Assembly: GCF_017355885.1 (NCBI RefSeq)
Contig: NZ_JAFEUU010000002.1
Coordinates: forward strand, 1-64,000
Direction of reading: 5' to 3'
DNA length: 64,000 bases
From: Sabulicella rubraurantiaca
GTDB lineage: Bacteria > Pseudomonadota > Alphaproteobacteria > Acetobacterales > Acetobacteraceae
Shown: positions 15,767 to 24,365 of the stretch, one piece after another
Layout: every line of letters starts with the position of its first letter
Numbering within the stretch: the stretch's first letter is position 1
Notes under the pieces: generated by a model
Told to the model about the DNA's origin: nothing
The model's input: only the letters and a program-made list of their open reading frames with translations
The model's database searches: none
Program-made: the position numbers and the translations under genes

Positions 15767-16723
15767 ATGCTCGACAATCCCACGATCTGCTTCGCCCATG
15801 TCGCCTATCAGTGCGGCGCACGCTGGGAGGCGCGAGGCGCGCCGCACCCCTTCTTCGAGGTGCGCTCCCTGCCCGAGCTGGAGGCGCGCATCGGCGAGGC
15901 CGACGTGCTCGTGGTCAGCGGCCTGTGGCGCAACACCTTGCCCGCGCTGGCGCCGAAGCTGCGCTTCGTGCAGTCGCTCTCGGCCGGGACGGACCAGTAC
16001 GACCGCGACGTGTTCCGCCAGCACAAGATCCGCCTCGCCTCCGCCGCTGGGGCCAACGCTGCGGCGGTGAGTGAGCATGCGCTCTCCCTGCTGCTCGGCA
16101 TCACGCGCAACCTGTTCACAGCGCGCGACGACCAGCACCGCACGCACTGGTCGGGCATGAAGAGCGACTTCGCAGTGCGCGAGGACGAATTGGCCGGGAA
16201 GACCGCCATCGTGGTCGGTATGGGCCGCATCGGCGGGCGGCTGATCCGGCTGCTGAAGGCGCTGGACATGACGGTCATCGGCATCCGCGCCAATCCGAGC
16301 GCGGGCAAGGAGGGTGCGGACGAGGTGCACGCCCTCTCCGCCCTGCCGGAGATCCTGCCCCGCGCCGACGCCGTGCTGCTGGTCTGCCCGCTGACCGCCG
16401 AGACGACCGGGCTGATCAACCCCCGCACGCTGGGCGCGATGAAGCAGGGCGCCATCCTGGTGAACTGCGCGCGCGGCAAGGTGGTTGAGGAGGAGGCGCT
16501 GCTGGCGGCGCTGGAATCCGGAAAGCTCTCCGCCGCCGGGCTGGACGTGACGGTAGAGGAGCCGCTGCCCTCCGGCAGCGCCTTCTGGTCGCACCCGCGT
16601 GTCTTCCTGACGCCGCACACGGCGGGCGAAACGCGCAAGTACGAGGACAACGTGCTCGACCTGATGCAGGAGAACCTGCGCCGCCTCCGGGCCGGCCAGG
16701 ATCTGGTGAACGCAGTCGTCTGA
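15767..16723 (+). CDS. D-2-hydroxyacid dehydrogenase
   Basis: A 318-residue NAD(P)-dependent enzyme interconverting a 2-hydroxyacid and a 2-oxoacid. The Rossmann motif is GMGRIGGRL; catalytic Arg lies in NCARGK, Glu in DVTVEEPLP and His in PHTAG. ATG is chosen right after the upstream stop (TAA G ATG), giving a natural N-terminus before the substrate-binding half. It overlaps the next peptidase start by one base (TGATG). It belongs to the hydrolase-dehydrogenase-M20-cupin-receptor operon. Substrate cannot be told; glyoxylate/hydroxypyruvate or phosphoglycerate-type relatives are alternatives. Confidence 0.9.
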   Translation: MLDNPTICFAHVAYQCGARWEARGAPHPFFEVRSLPELEARIGEADVLVVSGLWRNTLPALAPKLRFVQSLSAGTDQYDRDVFRQHKIRLASAAGANAAAVSEHALSLLLGITRNLFTARDDQHRTHWSGMKSDFAVREDELAGKTAIVVGMGRIGGRLIRLLKALDMTVIGIRANPSAGKEGADEVHALSALPEILPRADAVLLVCPLTAETTGLINPRTLGAMKQGAILVNCARGKVVEEEALLAALESGKLSAAGLDVTVEEPLPSGSAFWSHPRVFLTPHTAGETRKYEDNVLDLMQENLRRLRAGQDLVNAVV

Positions 16724-17937
16724 TGTCGGGCACGGAGGAGGCGATCCGCGCGATCCGGGATGATTCGCGCTTCCAGTCCGCCTGCATGGTGATGCGGGAG
16801 GAGCATGGGCGGACGGTGGAGGACATCATCCGCCTCACCGAGATCCCCGCGCCGCCCTTCGGCGAGGGGCCGCGCGCCGCCGCTTATCTGGAGATGCTGC
16901 GCGACCACGGGCTGGAGGAATGCCGCCAGGACGAGGTGGGCAACGTCATGGGGCTGCGCCGGGGCTTCGGCAATGGCGACATCCTGGTGGTCGCGGCGCA
17001 TCTCGACACGGTCTTCCCTGCGGACACCGACGTGCGCGTGCGGCGGGAGGGGACGAAGCTCATGGCCCCCGGCGTGGGCGACGACACGCGTTCCCTTGCC
17101 GTGAACCTCGCCTTCCTCCGCGCCATGGACCGCGCCGGCATTCGCACGCGCCATGACATCCTGTTCCTGGGCGATGTGGGCGAGGAAGGGCTGGGCGATC
17201 TGCGCGGCGTCCGCCACTTCTTCGAGACCCATCCGCAGCGGTCGCGCATCCGCGGCTTCCTGACCGTGGACAGCCCGGAGGTAGACCGCATCGTCACCGG
17301 CGGCATCGGCTCCAAGCGTTTCCGCGTCACCTTCCGCGGCCCGGGCGGGCATTCCTTCGCCGCCTTCGGGCTGGTGAACCCGGTCTATGCCATGGCCGAT
17401 GCCGCGCGTGCCCTCGCCGCCATGCCCGTCCCGCGCGAGCCGGTGACGACGCATTGCGTCAGCGTGATCTCGGGCGGCACTTCCATCAACGCCATCCCGG
17501 AGACGGCGGTGATGGAGGTGGATCTCCGCTCCGCCTCCGCCGAGGTGCTGGGCAAGCTGGAGGCGGATTTCCTGGCCGCGGTGGATGCCGCCGTGGCAGC
17601 CGAGAACGGCGCGCGCAGCGGCGGATTGAAGGTCGAGCTGCAACGCGTCGGCGACCGCCCGGCCGGGCATACGCCCAATGGCGCGCCCATCGCGCGCCTC
17701 GCCTCCGCGTCCGTGGCGGCGGAGGGCTACCAACCCTCCTTCGAATGGTCCTCCACCGACGCCAACGTGCCGATGAGCTTCGGCATTCCCGCGCTGCGCA
17801 TCGGCTCGGGCGGGCGGGGCGGGCGGGCGCATTCGCTGGAGGAGTGGATCGACGTGGAGGAGGAGGAAAGCCTGCGCGGCATGCGGACCAGCCTCGCCAC
17901 CATCCTCGCCCTCGCGGAAATGGAGACCAGCCGATGA
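16723..17937 (+). CDS. M20-family metallopeptidase
   Basis: A 404-residue cytoplasmic dizinc peptidase/amidohydrolase. Metal ligands and catalytic residues are visible: His-Asp in AAHLDTVFP (near 90), the bridging Asp in GVGDDTRS, the Glu pair in DVGEEGLGD, and the dimerisation-domain signature GPGGHSF. The layout (catalytic, lid, catalytic) matches the tripeptidase T-like/ArgE group. It overlaps the genes on both sides (TGATG and ATGA), so it is expressed with the hydroxyacid dehydrogenase and the cupin. Likely hydrolyses an N-acyl amino acid or small peptide; specificity is unknown. Confidence 0.88.
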   Translation: MSGTEEAIRAIRDDSRFQSACMVMREEHGRTVEDIIRLTEIPAPPFGEGPRAAAYLEMLRDHGLEECRQDEVGNVMGLRRGFGNGDILVVAAHLDTVFPADTDVRVRREGTKLMAPGVGDDTRSLAVNLAFLRAMDRAGIRTRHDILFLGDVGEEGLGDLRGVRHFFETHPQRSRIRGFLTVDSPEVDRIVTGGIGSKRFRVTFRGPGGHSFAAFGLVNPVYAMADAARALAAMPVPREPVTTHCVSVISGGTSINAIPETAVMEVDLRSASAEVLGKLEADFLAAVDAAVAAENGARSGGLKVELQRVGDRPAGHTPNGAPIARLASASVAAEGYQPSFEWSSTDANVPMSFGIPALRIGSGGRGGRAHSLEEWIDVEEEESLRGMRTSLATILALAEMETSR

Positions 17938-18308
17938 AGCTTGTCGTGCGGATGTCCGACGTCACGCCCTACTCGCCTGCGAACCATCACGGCACGGTGA
18001 ACCATCGCCTTATCGCACCCGAGACGGTGGGCGACACCAAGATCGAACTGCTGCACGGGCATTTGCAACCCGGCGGCTCGGCCCTGCCGCACGCGCATCC
18101 GGGGCTCGACCAGGTCTGCTACCTGCTGGAGGGGCGCGCCCGCGTCTCCTGCCGCGGCGTGGTGGAGGAGATGAATCCGGGCGATGCGTGCCATTTCCCG
18201 GCGGAGTGCGAGCACACCTTCGAGGTCCTCGGGGACTCGCCGGTCCGCGTGCTGGTGATCTATTCTCCGCCCTATGGAGAGGATCCCGCCAAGGTGGTCC
18301 GCCGCTGA
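17934..18308 (+). CDS. Small cupin-domain protein
   Basis: A single-domain cupin of 124 residues. Cupin motif 1 appears as HAHPGLDQVCYLLEG and motif 2 as PGDACHFPAECEH, giving the usual three His and one Glu-type metal site, although the Glu is replaced by Asp or Gln in the stretch LDQ. It could be a dioxygenase, isomerase or ligand sensor. It overlaps the M20 peptidase by ATGA, and the receptor gene follows after 13 bases. Context suggests handling of the same imported organic acid. Confidence 0.85.
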   Translation: MKLVVRMSDVTPYSPANHHGTVNHRLIAPETVGDTKIELLHGHLQPGGSALPHAHPGLDQVCYLLEGRARVSCRGVVEEMNPGDACHFPAECEHTFEVLGDSPVRVLVIYSPPYGEDPAKVVRR

Positions 18309-18321
18309 GGAGGAATACGCC

Positions 18322-19296
18322 ATGACCCCGCGCCGCGCCCTGCTTCTGGCCCCGTTGGCGACACCGCTCGCCATCCCCGCCCTGGCGCAGCAGTCGGAGT
18401 GGCGGCCCAACCGGCCCATCACGCTGATCGTGCCCTTCGCGGCGGGCTCCGGCACCGATGCCGTGGCGCGCATTCTCGCGCAGATGCTGTCGCAGGAGAT
18501 GGGCGGCGCGACGATCACCGTGGACAACCGCGCCGGCGCCAACGGCACCATCGCCGCGCGCGCGGTGATGCAGTCGCCGCCGGACGGGCACACGCTCTTC
18601 GTCACCACCAACACGACGCATGCCGCCAATCCCTGGCTGTTGCGCCGCATGGACTACGACCCGATCAACGATTTCACGCCGATCAGCCGCCTCGGCAACT
18701 ACGTGTTCTGGCTAACCGTCGGTCCCGAGGTCCCGGCTCGCAACCTGCGCGAGTTCCTGGCGCTGGCGAAGGCACGGCCTGGCCAGATTTCCTACGCCTC
18801 GGGCAATGGCACCGGCATCGTGGCGGGTGCCACCATCGCCCGCATGGGCGGGGTGGACATGCTGCACGTCCCCTATCGCTCAACGCCGCCCGCCATCACC
18901 GATGTCCTCGCCGGACGCGTCCATTCCATCGTGGTGGATCTGACGCCCAGCCTGGGTCACGTGCGCGATGGGCGGCTGCGTGCGCTCGGCGTCACCAGCG
19001 CCCAGCGTTCGGCCCTGATCCCCGACGCGCCCACCTTGTCGGAAGAGGGGCTGACAGGCTTCGACCTGCTGTCCTTCGCTGTGCTGCTCGGCCCGGCCCG
19101 CATGGCGCCGGAAGTCACTTCCGCCTTCGCCTCGGCCATGCGCCGTGTCGGCGCCAAGCCGGAATACCGCTCGCGCCTCGCCGAGGTGGGGTTCGACGGC
19201 ATGACCTCCACGCCCGATGAGGTCGGGGCCTTCATCCGTCAGCAGATTGCCGCCTGGGGCGAGATGATCCGCGGCGCCGGGATCGAGCCGGAGTGA
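18322..19296 (+). CDS. Bug-family solute receptor (tripartite tricarboxylate transporter type)
   Basis: A 324-residue periplasmic binding protein with a signal peptide (about 1-23, ending PALAQ). The Bug signatures are clear: RPITLIVPFAAGSGTD near residue 35, DNRAGANG, the PDGHT segment, YASGNGTG and the late PEYRSRLAE. Bug receptors bind carboxylated compounds; many are orphans without TctAB next to them, as here. The ATG is preceded by GAGGAGGA at good spacing. It ends the hydrolase-dehydrogenase-peptidase-cupin operon and probably delivers the operon's substrate. Confidence 0.92.
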   Translation: MTPRRALLLAPLATPLAIPALAQQSEWRPNRPITLIVPFAAGSGTDAVARILAQMLSQEMGGATITVDNRAGANGTIAARAVMQSPPDGHTLFVTTNTTHAANPWLLRRMDYDPINDFTPISRLGNYVFWLTVGPEVPARNLREFLALAKARPGQISYASGNGTGIVAGATIARMGGVDMLHVPYRSTPPAITDVLAGRVHSIVVDLTPSLGHVRDGRLRALGVTSAQRSALIPDAPTLSEEGLTGFDLLSFAVLLGPARMAPEVTSAFASAMRRVGAKPEYRSRLAEVGFDGMTSTPDEVGAFIRQQIAAWGEMIRGAGIEPE

Positions 19297-19303
19297 CGCG
19301 GCA

Positions 19304-19334
19304 CGGCGGGGCGTCCTCCTGACATGCCCCGCCG
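19304..19334 (+). promoter_or_regulatory. Hairpin enclosing the acylase start codon
   Basis: CGGCGGGGC and GCCCCGCCG form a perfect 9-bp stem with a 13-base loop. The ATG of the penicillin-acylase-type gene straddles the loop and the 3' arm. It may limit translation or attenuate transcription from the receptor gene; the loop also contains CCTCC, so no SD is exposed. Confidence 0.5.
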
Positions 19335-21492
19335 CTGGCGGCGACGCGGCTGGCGCTGGGGCCGCGCCCTGCTCCTGGTCCTGCTGATCCTGGCGGCGAT
19401 TCCCCTCGGGCTGCTCTGGATCACCCTGCCCGGCTCGATGTCACGGCTGGAGGATCCGGCGCTTTCCGCCCCCATCGCCATCCAGTTCGACGCGGGTGGG
19501 ATGCCCACCATCCGCGCCGCGACCGAGGCGGATGCCGCCTTCGCCATGGGCTGGCTGCACGCCCGCGACCGCATGTTCCAGATGGAGATGATGCGGCGCG
19601 GCGCCGAAGGCCGCCTCGCGGAGATCCTGGGCGAGCCCGCGCTGCGCGTGGACCGGATGAGCCGCACCCTCGGCCTCGCGCAGCGGGCGGAGGCCGATCT
19701 CGTCGCGCTGGACGCCGACACGCGCGACGTCCTGCAGCGCTACGCCGATGGGGTGAATGCCCGGATCGCCGAGCGAGGCCGCCTGATCGCGCCCGAGTTC
19801 CTCCTGCTCGGCGCGCCGGAGCCATGGCGGCCCATGCATACCCTGCTCTGGGCCAAGGTGATGGGGCTGTGGCTGTCGGGGAACTGGCGGACGGAGCTGG
19901 AGCGCGCCGCGCTCGCTGCGCGCCTGCCGGCGGAGCGTCTTTGGGATCTTTGGCCCGCCGACCGGACGGCGGGGCGTCCGGACATCGCCACCCTCCCCGG
20001 CGCCGCGCGCGCCCTGGCCGCGATCCCGGTCTTCGGCGTGGATGCGCCCCTGCCGGAGCGTGCCAGCAATGCCTGGGCGGTGGCGCGCGGCGCAGGCGGG
20101 GCTCCGCTGCTGGCGAGCGACCCGCATCTCGGCTACGGCGCGCCGGTCCTCTGGTATCTCGCGCGGATCGAGTTGCCCGACGACACGCGGCTGGGCGCCA
20201 CCTCGCCTGGCGTGCCTTTCATGGTGATCGGCCGCAACCGCGACCTCGCCTGGGGCTTCACCACCACCCATTCCGACACGCAGGACGTTTTCCTTGGCGG
20301 CGCGGTGGTGCGCGAGCGCGAAGAGCTCATCCGCATCCGCGGCAGGCGGCAGGAGGTGCTGCGCGTGCGGGAAACGCAGCACGGGCCTGTCGTGGGCGAG
20401 GCGCCGCCGATGTCCGTCCGCATGGCGAATCTGGAGCCGGGCGACACCGCCGCCGCCGGCCTGCTCGCGCTGAACCGCGCGCGTGATCTCGCGGGCGCGC
20501 GCGCGGCGGCGGCGCTGATCTCCTCGCCGCCGCAGAACCTGATGGTGGCCGTGCGCGACGGCGGCATCGCCATGTTCCTCGTGGGACGCACGCCGCTGCG
20601 CACCTCCGGCCATGACGGCTCCGTGCCCTGGGACGGGCCGGGCTGGGAGGGGTTCGTGAACTTCGATGCCATGCCGCATCGCGAGAACCCGGCCAGCGGC
20701 GTGTTGGTGAATGCGAACAACAAGGTGCAGCCGGACGGGCACCCCGTCTTCCTGGGCCGCGAATGGTATGGCGACTGGCGCTTCCGCCGCATCCACGCGC
20801 TGCTGGCGGAAGATGCGCCGCAGGATATTTCGCGCATGGCGGCCATCCAGCGCGACGTCGTCTCCCTGCCGGCGCGCGAGGCCCTTTCCATGCTGAACGC
20901 CCTGCCACGCAGTGACGGAATGCTGGGCCGTGCCCAGGCGCTGCTGGCCGATTGGGACGGCACCATGGCGGCCGAACGGCCGGAACCCTTGATCTGGGCC
21001 GAGTTCAACCGCCGCTTCCGTGCGGCCGCCCTTCGCCGCACCGGCGTGCCCGACGCGCCTGCGGGAACCGAGTTCGGCCATTTCCTGCTGACCGCGCCGG
21101 AGGCGAGCTGGTGGTGCGGCGGCGATTGCCGTGCGTTGGCCGGCATCACCCTGGCCGAAGCGGTGATCGCGCTCCAGGCGGCGCATGGGCCGGACCCGGC
21201 ATCCTGGCGGTGGGGCCAAGCCCATCTCGCGCGCTTCGAGCATCCGGTGCTGCGCTTCGTGCCGCTGCTGTCGCGCTGGACGCGGCTGGAAGCGCCGGTT
21301 GGCGGCGATGGCGACACGGTGCGGCGCGAGGCGGTGCGCGGCGACGGCTACATCTCGATGCATGGCGCAGGGTTGCGCTTCGTCGCCGACCTGTCCACTC
21401 CAGACGGCGCCTTCCTCGAGATCGCGACCGGGCAATCGGGACACCCGATGTCGCGCCACTGGGGCGACCGGCTGCGCAGCTGGGCGCGGTAG
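19324..21492 (+). CDS. Penicillin acylase family amidohydrolase
   Basis: A 722-residue N-terminal nucleophile hydrolase made as a precursor. A membrane/signal segment lies at about 12-34. The self-cleavage site and nucleophile Ser248 are seen in ERASNAW, followed by LASDPHLGYG, and the catalytic-Asn region NANNKVQP lies downstream. Length and order (alpha chain, spacer, beta chain of about 475 residues) fit the penicillin G acylase/acyl-homoserine-lactone acylase (PvdQ/QuiP) family, so substrates may be beta-lactams, AHLs or other N-acyl amides. It follows the Bug receptor by 27 bases with no visible SD. Confidence 0.9.
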   Translation: MPRRWRRRGWRWGRALLLVLLILAAIPLGLLWITLPGSMSRLEDPALSAPIAIQFDAGGMPTIRAATEADAAFAMGWLHARDRMFQMEMMRRGAEGRLAEILGEPALRVDRMSRTLGLAQRAEADLVALDADTRDVLQRYADGVNARIAERGRLIAPEFLLLGAPEPWRPMHTLLWAKVMGLWLSGNWRTELERAALAARLPAERLWDLWPADRTAGRPDIATLPGAARALAAIPVFGVDAPLPERASNAWAVARGAGGAPLLASDPHLGYGAPVLWYLARIELPDDTRLGATSPGVPFMVIGRNRDLAWGFTTTHSDTQDVFLGGAVVREREELIRIRGRRQEVLRVRETQHGPVVGEAPPMSVRMANLEPGDTAAAGLLALNRARDLAGARAAAALISSPPQNLMVAVRDGGIAMFLVGRTPLRTSGHDGSVPWDGPGWEGFVNFDAMPHRENPASGVLVNANNKVQPDGHPVFLGREWYGDWRFRRIHALLAEDAPQDISRMAAIQRDVVSLPAREALSMLNALPRSDGMLGRAQALLADWDGTMAAERPEPLIWAEFNRRFRAAALRRTGVPDAPAGTEFGHFLLTAPEASWWCGGDCRALAGITLAEAVIALQAAHGPDPASWRWGQAHLARFEHPVLRFVPLLSRWTRLEAPVGGDGDTVRREAVRGDGYISMHGAGLRFVADLSTPDGAFLEIATGQSGHPMSRHWGDRLRSWAR

Positions 21493-21498
21493 CGCCCT

Positions 21499-22446
21499 CT
21501 ACCCTTTCAGGATCGCCTCCACGGCCTCCTGCACCGCCAGCGCCTCCTCCAGCGTCGCGAGTTCCGTCGCCTCGCCCCGGCGCAGCGAAGCGAGCTTGTC
21601 GAGCTGGCCGCGCAGGGTCAGGGGCCGCATCTCCGCATTGGGGCGCGCATCGGGCGCCTCGCGCCACTCGCCATCCACCAGGCGCTCGGCGATGGACCAG
21701 TCGCGCAGGCGCACTTCCCCATTCTCGCCCCGCACCACGAAGAGGTTATGGTCATCGGCCGGGGTGGTGCCGACGCTGCCCTGCAGCGTCACCGGAACCG
21801 GGCCAGCACAAAGCCGCGCGGCCACCGCCGTTTCCGACGCATCGCCCTCCGGATGCACCGCGCGCCCTTCGAGGAGGGTCAGCTTTCCGAAGAGCCGCCC
21901 GGCGAGGAACAGGAAATGCGATGCCACCTCCCGCGTGAAGCCGCCCTCCGCGCGGCCCGACAGCCAGGAGGCCGCCCCGCGCTGCCAGCTGCGCGGCCAC
22001 GCGGCAAAGGCAACGAGGATGGAGACGGAGCGCACCTCGCCCACCTCCGGCAGCCACTCGCGAAGCTGCGCCACGGCAGGCGAGGAGGCCATGGGGAAGT
22101 TCACCGCCGCCGGATAGCTGGCCGCCCAGCGCACGAAGTCCCGCGAGGCCGCGACATCGTGGCTCAGCGGCTTTTCCAGCAGAAGCGCGCGCCCTGCCTC
22201 CAGCACCGCCTGCCCTTGCGGGATGTGCGCCCCGGGCGGCGATGCGACGTGCAGCGCGTCCGAGGCGGCGATCGCCTCCTCCATTGAGGCGCAGAACCGC
22301 GCTTCCGGCGCGATAGCGGCGAGGCGCGCTGCAGCGGAAGGGTCCGGATCCCAGGCGGCGGCGAGGCGCCAATCCTCATGCGCCACGGCAGCGCGCGCCA
22401 AGCGCTCACCCATGATGCCGAAGCCGATGATCCCGAGGTCATTCAT
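21499..22446 (-). CDS. Gfo/Idh/MocA family oxidoreductase
   Basis: A 315-residue NAD(P)-dependent dehydrogenase. The N-terminal Rossmann motif is LGIIGFGIMGERLA, and the EKP-type motif with catalytic Lys is LLEKPLSHD near residue 90. The C-terminal alpha/beta domain has the late DHNLFVVRGENGEVRL sheet. Substrate class (sugar, inositol or related polyol) cannot be told. The ATG lies inside the end of the pobA-like gene (8-base overlap), so the two form an operon. The gene converges with the acylase, only six bases apart. Confidence 0.9.
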   Translation of the reverse strand: MNDLGIIGFGIMGERLARAAVAHEDWRLAAAWDPDPSAAARLAAIAPEARFCASMEEAIAASDALHVASPPGAHIPQGQAVLEAGRALLLEKPLSHDVAASRDFVRWAASYPAAVNFPMASSPAVAQLREWLPEVGEVRSVSILVAFAAWPRSWQRGAASWLSGRAEGGFTREVASHFLFLAGRLFGKLTLLEGRAVHPEGDASETAVAARLCAGPVPVTLQGSVGTTPADDHNLFVVRGENGEVRLRDWSIAERLVDGEWREAPDARPNAEMRPLTLRGQLDKLASLRRGEATELATLEEALAVQEAVEAILKG

Positions 22447-23599
22447 CAAAAGGCAGTCCCACGTATTGTTCAGCCAGCGACCTGCGCGCCGCCTCGCTTC
22501 CGCACAGATATTCCAGCTCCGCCATCCGCACACGGTGCTCGAAGGGGTCGGCCACGCTGAAGCGGTGCAGCATCGCCGTCATCCACCAGGAGAAGCGCTG
22601 CCCCTTCCAGACGCGCGACAGGCAAGTGGCGCTGTAGCTGTCCATCAGGCGCTCGTCGCCCTCACGGAAGAAGGCGGTCAGCGCGCGGGCCAGCACGCGC
22701 ACATCGGCCACGGCGAGGTTCATGCCCTTCGCCCCGGTGGGCGGGACGATGTGCGCGGCATCGCCCGCCAGGAACAGCCGCCCATGCCGCATCGGCTCCG
22801 CCACGAAGCTACGCATGGCCGTGATGCCCTTCTGGAGCACCGGGCCCTCGTTCACGCGGCCAAGCCGGGTGTGCAGCGCCTCCCAGATGCGCGAATCGGG
22901 CCAGTTGGCGACGTCGTCATCCGGGGCGCATTGCACGTAGAGGCGCGACAGCCGCTCGGAGCGCATGGTGGCCAGCGCGAAGCCTTCCTCGTGCCGCGCA
23001 TAGATCAACTCATGCGAGATCGGCTTCGCCTCGGCGAGGATGCCGAGCCAGGCGAAGGGATAGACCCGCTCATAGAGGCGCATCACCTCGGGCGGCATGG
23101 CGGCGCGGGCGGGGCCGTGGGACCCGTCGCAGCCGGCGATCACGTCGCAACGCAGTTCCTGCGCCTGGCCCTCATGGGTGAAGGTGATGCGCGGCGTCTT
23201 GCTGGCGATGTCGTGCAGCGCGACATCCGACACCTCGAAGTGCAGCGGCCTTCCGGTTTCGAGCCGCGCCGCCACCATGTCCTTCACGGCTTCCTGCTGG
23301 CCATAGATGGTCACGCGCTTGCCGGTCAGGCCGAACAGGTCGATGCGCTGGTTGCGGCCCGCAAAGCGAAGCTCCAGCCCGTCATGCTTCAGACCCTCGC
23401 GGTGCAGGCGTTCGCCCAGCCCCGCTTCGGTCAGCGTGTCCACGCTGCCCTGTTCCAGCAGCCCGGCGCGGATGCGGGTCTCGATGTGGGCGCGGGACTG
23501 GCGCTCGAGGACCACGGAGTCGATCCCGGCGCGATGGAGGAGATGCGCGAGGAGCAGCCCGGCCGGTCCGGCCCCGATGATGCCCACCTGCGTCCGCAC
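22439..23599 (-). CDS. pobA: 4-hydroxybenzoate 3-monooxygenase
   Basis: A 386-residue flavoprotein that hydroxylates 4-hydroxybenzoate to protocatechuate with NADPH and O2. The FAD motif GIIGAGPAGLLLAHLL is at the N-terminus, the DG motif GCDGSHGPAR is in the middle, and the GD motif GDAAHIVPPTGAKGMNLA lies near 285-303. The length is close to the usual 390. I chose GTG because it gives the canonical N-terminus and is preceded by GGGAGG at 5-6 bases; an ATG ten codons upstream would add an unusual tail. No pcaQ/pobR-type regulator is adjacent. Overlaps the Gfo/Idh gene. Confidence 0.92.
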   Translation of the reverse strand: MRTQVGIIGAGPAGLLLAHLLHRAGIDSVVLERQSRAHIETRIRAGLLEQGSVDTLTEAGLGERLHREGLKHDGLELRFAGRNQRIDLFGLTGKRVTIYGQQEAVKDMVAARLETGRPLHFEVSDVALHDIASKTPRITFTHEGQAQELRCDVIAGCDGSHGPARAAMPPEVMRLYERVYPFAWLGILAEAKPISHELIYARHEEGFALATMRSERLSRLYVQCAPDDDVANWPDSRIWEALHTRLGRVNEGPVLQKGITAMRSFVAEPMRHGRLFLAGDAAHIVPPTGAKGMNLAVADVRVLARALTAFFREGDERLMDSYSATCLSRVWKGQRFSWWMTAMLHRFSVADPFEHRVRMAELEYLCGSEAARRSLAEQYVGLPFDE

Positions 23600-23667
23600 G
23601 AGTCCCTCCCCTGGCCGCCCTTGCGCCATTGGCGCAGATTGGGGCTTCCGGCAACAGGAGAAGCATC

Positions 23668-24282
23668 ATGCGCCGCATCGACGTGATCTCGGACGCCATC
23701 TGCCCTTGGTGCTGGGTCGGCAAGCGCCACCTGGACGAGGCGCTGGAGACGCTGGGGCGGGAGGGATACGAGGTGCATTGGCGCCCCTTCCAGCTGAATC
23801 CCGACATGCCGGAGGAAGGGGTGGACCGGGCCGCCTATCGCGCGGCCAAGTTCGGCAGCGTGGAGCGGGGGCGGGAGCTGGATGCGCGCGTCGCCTCCAT
23901 GGGTGCTGCGGCCGGGCTCGATTTCCGGCACGAGCTGATGACCCGCACCCCCAACACGATCAAGGCGCACCGGCTGATCCGCTTCGCCGCCGGGCCGCGC
24001 CAGCACGCGCTGGTGGAGGCGCTGTTCCGCGCCTATTTCGCTGAAGGGCAGGACATCGGCGATCCCGCCGTTCTGTCCGCCATCGCCGAGTCGCAGGGCA
24101 TCGAGGGCGCGGCGGAGTTTCTGGCCGGCGACGCGCTGGATGCCGAGATCCGCGCCGAGGATGCCGGATTCCGCCGCCTGGGCATCTCGGGCGTGCCGAG
24201 CTTCGCCCTGGATGGGCAGGTCCTCTGGAGCGGGGCGATGCCCGCCGCGCAGATGGTGGAGGCGCTGCGCGCGGGCGCCTGA
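23668..24282 (+). CDS. DsbA-family (FrnE-like) oxidoreductase
   Basis: A 204-residue cytoplasmic thioredoxin-fold protein of the FrnE/2-hydroxychromene-2-carboxylate-isomerase-related group. The N-terminal active-site motif is DAICPWCWVGKRHL (CxxC, residues 12-15), followed by the helical insert with NTIKAHRLIRFA, and the cis-Pro loop GISGVPSFALDG near residue 180. There is no signal peptide. Such proteins act as thiol oxidoreductases or in stress tolerance (FrnE of Deinococcus). ATG is preceded by CAGGAGA. Divergent from pobA with 68 bases between the starts. Confidence 0.9.
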   Translation: MRRIDVISDAICPWCWVGKRHLDEALETLGREGYEVHWRPFQLNPDMPEEGVDRAAYRAAKFGSVERGRELDARVASMGAAAGLDFRHELMTRTPNTIKAHRLIRFAAGPRQHALVEALFRAYFAEGQDIGDPAVLSAIAESQGIEGAAEFLAGDALDAEIRAEDAGFRRLGISGVPSFALDGQVLWSGAMPAAQMVEALRAGA

Positions 24283-24365
24283 GCCCCCCTCCCTTCCGGC
24301 TCGCGGCAGGCCGGGCCTATGCTGTCCCGCCGGCACGTCTCCGTGGCCGGCGAGGATGCGTCTGA

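Noticed and set aside
15808-17832. Long open frame antisense to the hydroxyacid dehydrogenase and M20 genes
   Set aside because: Low-complexity Arg/His-rich translation, typical of the opposite strand in this GC content.
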